A program made the translations under genes and the position numbers. A DNA stretch of 5,741 nt. It comes from DASUTB01 sp036374835 (lineage in GTDB: Bacteria > Actinomycetota > Actinomycetes > Jiangellales > Jiangellaceae). Shown piece by piece: positions 5,262 to 5,741 of the stretch. Each line of letters opens with the position of its first letter. The stretch's first letter is position 1. The stretch is from positions 1-5,741 of the forward strand of contig DASUTB010000097.1 of assembly GCA_036374835.1 (NCBI GenBank), given 5' to 3'. The notes below the pieces were generated by a model. The model made no database searches. It saw nothing but the letters and a program-made list of their open reading frames with translations, and had not been told where the DNA came from.

Positions 5262-5683
5262 ATCCTTCGAGTCGTCGGCCAACCTGTCCGCTCGTTGCTC
5301 CTCGCTCTGTCGGTGCAACCCGACTGGGCGGTTGCTACGCCGTATGCGTGAAAAGCTTTTCGGTCTCAATGGCTAGCGTGGCGGGATGAGTGTCGAGTTA
5401 AGCCTGCGATTTCAACGTGTATGCGCGAGAGCTGCTCGGTGATCATCGGCCAAGGTGGCGGCTGCGTGGTCGGCACGTCGCGCCATTGACGCAAACACGG
5501 AGGAGTTGGGAACGTACGGACGCCTGTCCCACACGCCGGGTCGCGATCTTGGCCTCGGAGCAGCATGATCGTGTCGGCGCTATCCACGGGACCTTCCCGA
5601 AGGGTGAAGGAACCTGCTAGTTAGCGGACGACATCGTGAAGGAAGGCGTAATTGAGGACTCAGGTGCGACAGGCGTCGCTGGG
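5262..5683. other. Intergenic stretch without a recognisable gene
   Basis: Open frames exist on both strands (5366-5587 minus, 5417-5620 plus), but neither product looks like a known family, both are rich in Arg, Pro and Thr as expected of chance frames, and neither has a convincing ribosome site. The only clear structure is the 12-bp perfect palindrome GAAAAGCTTTTC at 5350-5361. The stretch may be decayed sequence like that on the left flank, but no block is good enough to name. Confidence 0.5.
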
Positions 5684-5741
5684 CTACTGAGTGGCCAGCT
5701 CTTCACGTCCGACCGCGACGGCGATGTCGATCTCGTTGCCC
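5684..5741 (-). CDS. VOC/glyoxalase-family protein, C-terminal end entering from the right edge
   Basis: The minus strand reads GNEIDIAVAVGREELATQ and then TAG at 5684-5686. GNEIDIA is the closing motif of VOC/glyoxalase-type domains (usual form DPEGNE.DIA), and the tail length is normal. Only 18 codons are visible, so whether the gene is intact cannot be judged. It has the same orientation as, and a C-terminal motif like, the remnant at 4496-4675 (GNEIEGISA), so the two are likely paralogous ends lying on either side of the toxin-antitoxin module. Confidence 0.55.
   Translation of the reverse strand, partial: GNEIDIAVAVGREELATQ

Noticed and set aside
4707..5418. 10-bp inverted pair ACGTTGAAAT (4707-4716) and ATTTCAACGT (5409-5418) around brnTA as possible mobile-element ends
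   Set aside because: Ten-base inverted matches are expected several times by chance in a window this size; no transposase, target duplication or longer terminal repeat is seen.
5366..5620. Two overlapping open frames on opposite strands as possible small genes
   Set aside because: No recognisable motif, no good ribosome site, and composition typical of chance frames.

Overview
The window is high-GC DNA with GTG as well as ATG starts and strong AGGAGG-type ribosome sites. Its gene fragments have the look of actinomycete families (TetR, SWIM-associated helical-repeat protein, VOC/glyoxalase), so I infer a high-GC actinomycete chromosome. Genus cannot be told from the sequence.

Layout. (1) About 1-760, minus strand: a graveyard of three abutting gene remnants: the middle of a VOC/glyoxalase-type protein running off the left edge, a frameshifted and nonsense-interrupted piece of a SWIM zinc-finger-associated protein, and a scrap of a TetR helix-turn-helix. 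(2) 733-777: a compact control region with two copies of a 15-bp direct repeat, each within an imperfect palindrome, just ahead of serA. (3) 787-4337, plus strand: a tight three-gene operon, serA (phosphoglycerate dehydrogenase with ACT domain), serC (phosphoserine aminotransferase) and a DUF1015-family gene. serA and serC are 6 nt apart; serC and the DUF1015 gene overlap as ATGA. (4) About 4340-4680, minus strand: a possible Cys-rich scrap and the C-terminal part of a second VOC protein, truncated where the next module begins. (5) 4700-5261, plus strand: a complete BrnT/BrnA type II toxin-antitoxin module with its own promoter/operator, an 8-bp-arm inverted repeat covering the toxin ribosome site, and a hairpin directly after the antitoxin stop. 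(6) 5262-5683: no recognisable gene. (7) 5684-5741, minus strand: the C-terminus of a third VOC-type protein entering from the right.

How it works together. SerA oxidises 3-phosphoglycerate to 3-phosphohydroxypyruvate and SerC transaminates this to O-phospho-L-serine. No SerB phosphatase is present; the slot where it would complete the pathway holds a DUF1015 protein carrying a DGHHR motif like those of ParB/sulfiredoxin-fold proteins, the fold that includes free-serine kinases. A role for DUF1015 in phosphoserine/serine interconversion is therefore the most interesting open question, but it is inference. The tandem repeats ahead of serA suggest the operon is switched by a dedicated regulator not encoded in the window. 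The toxin-antitoxin module and the gene fragments mark both flanks as recombination-prone.
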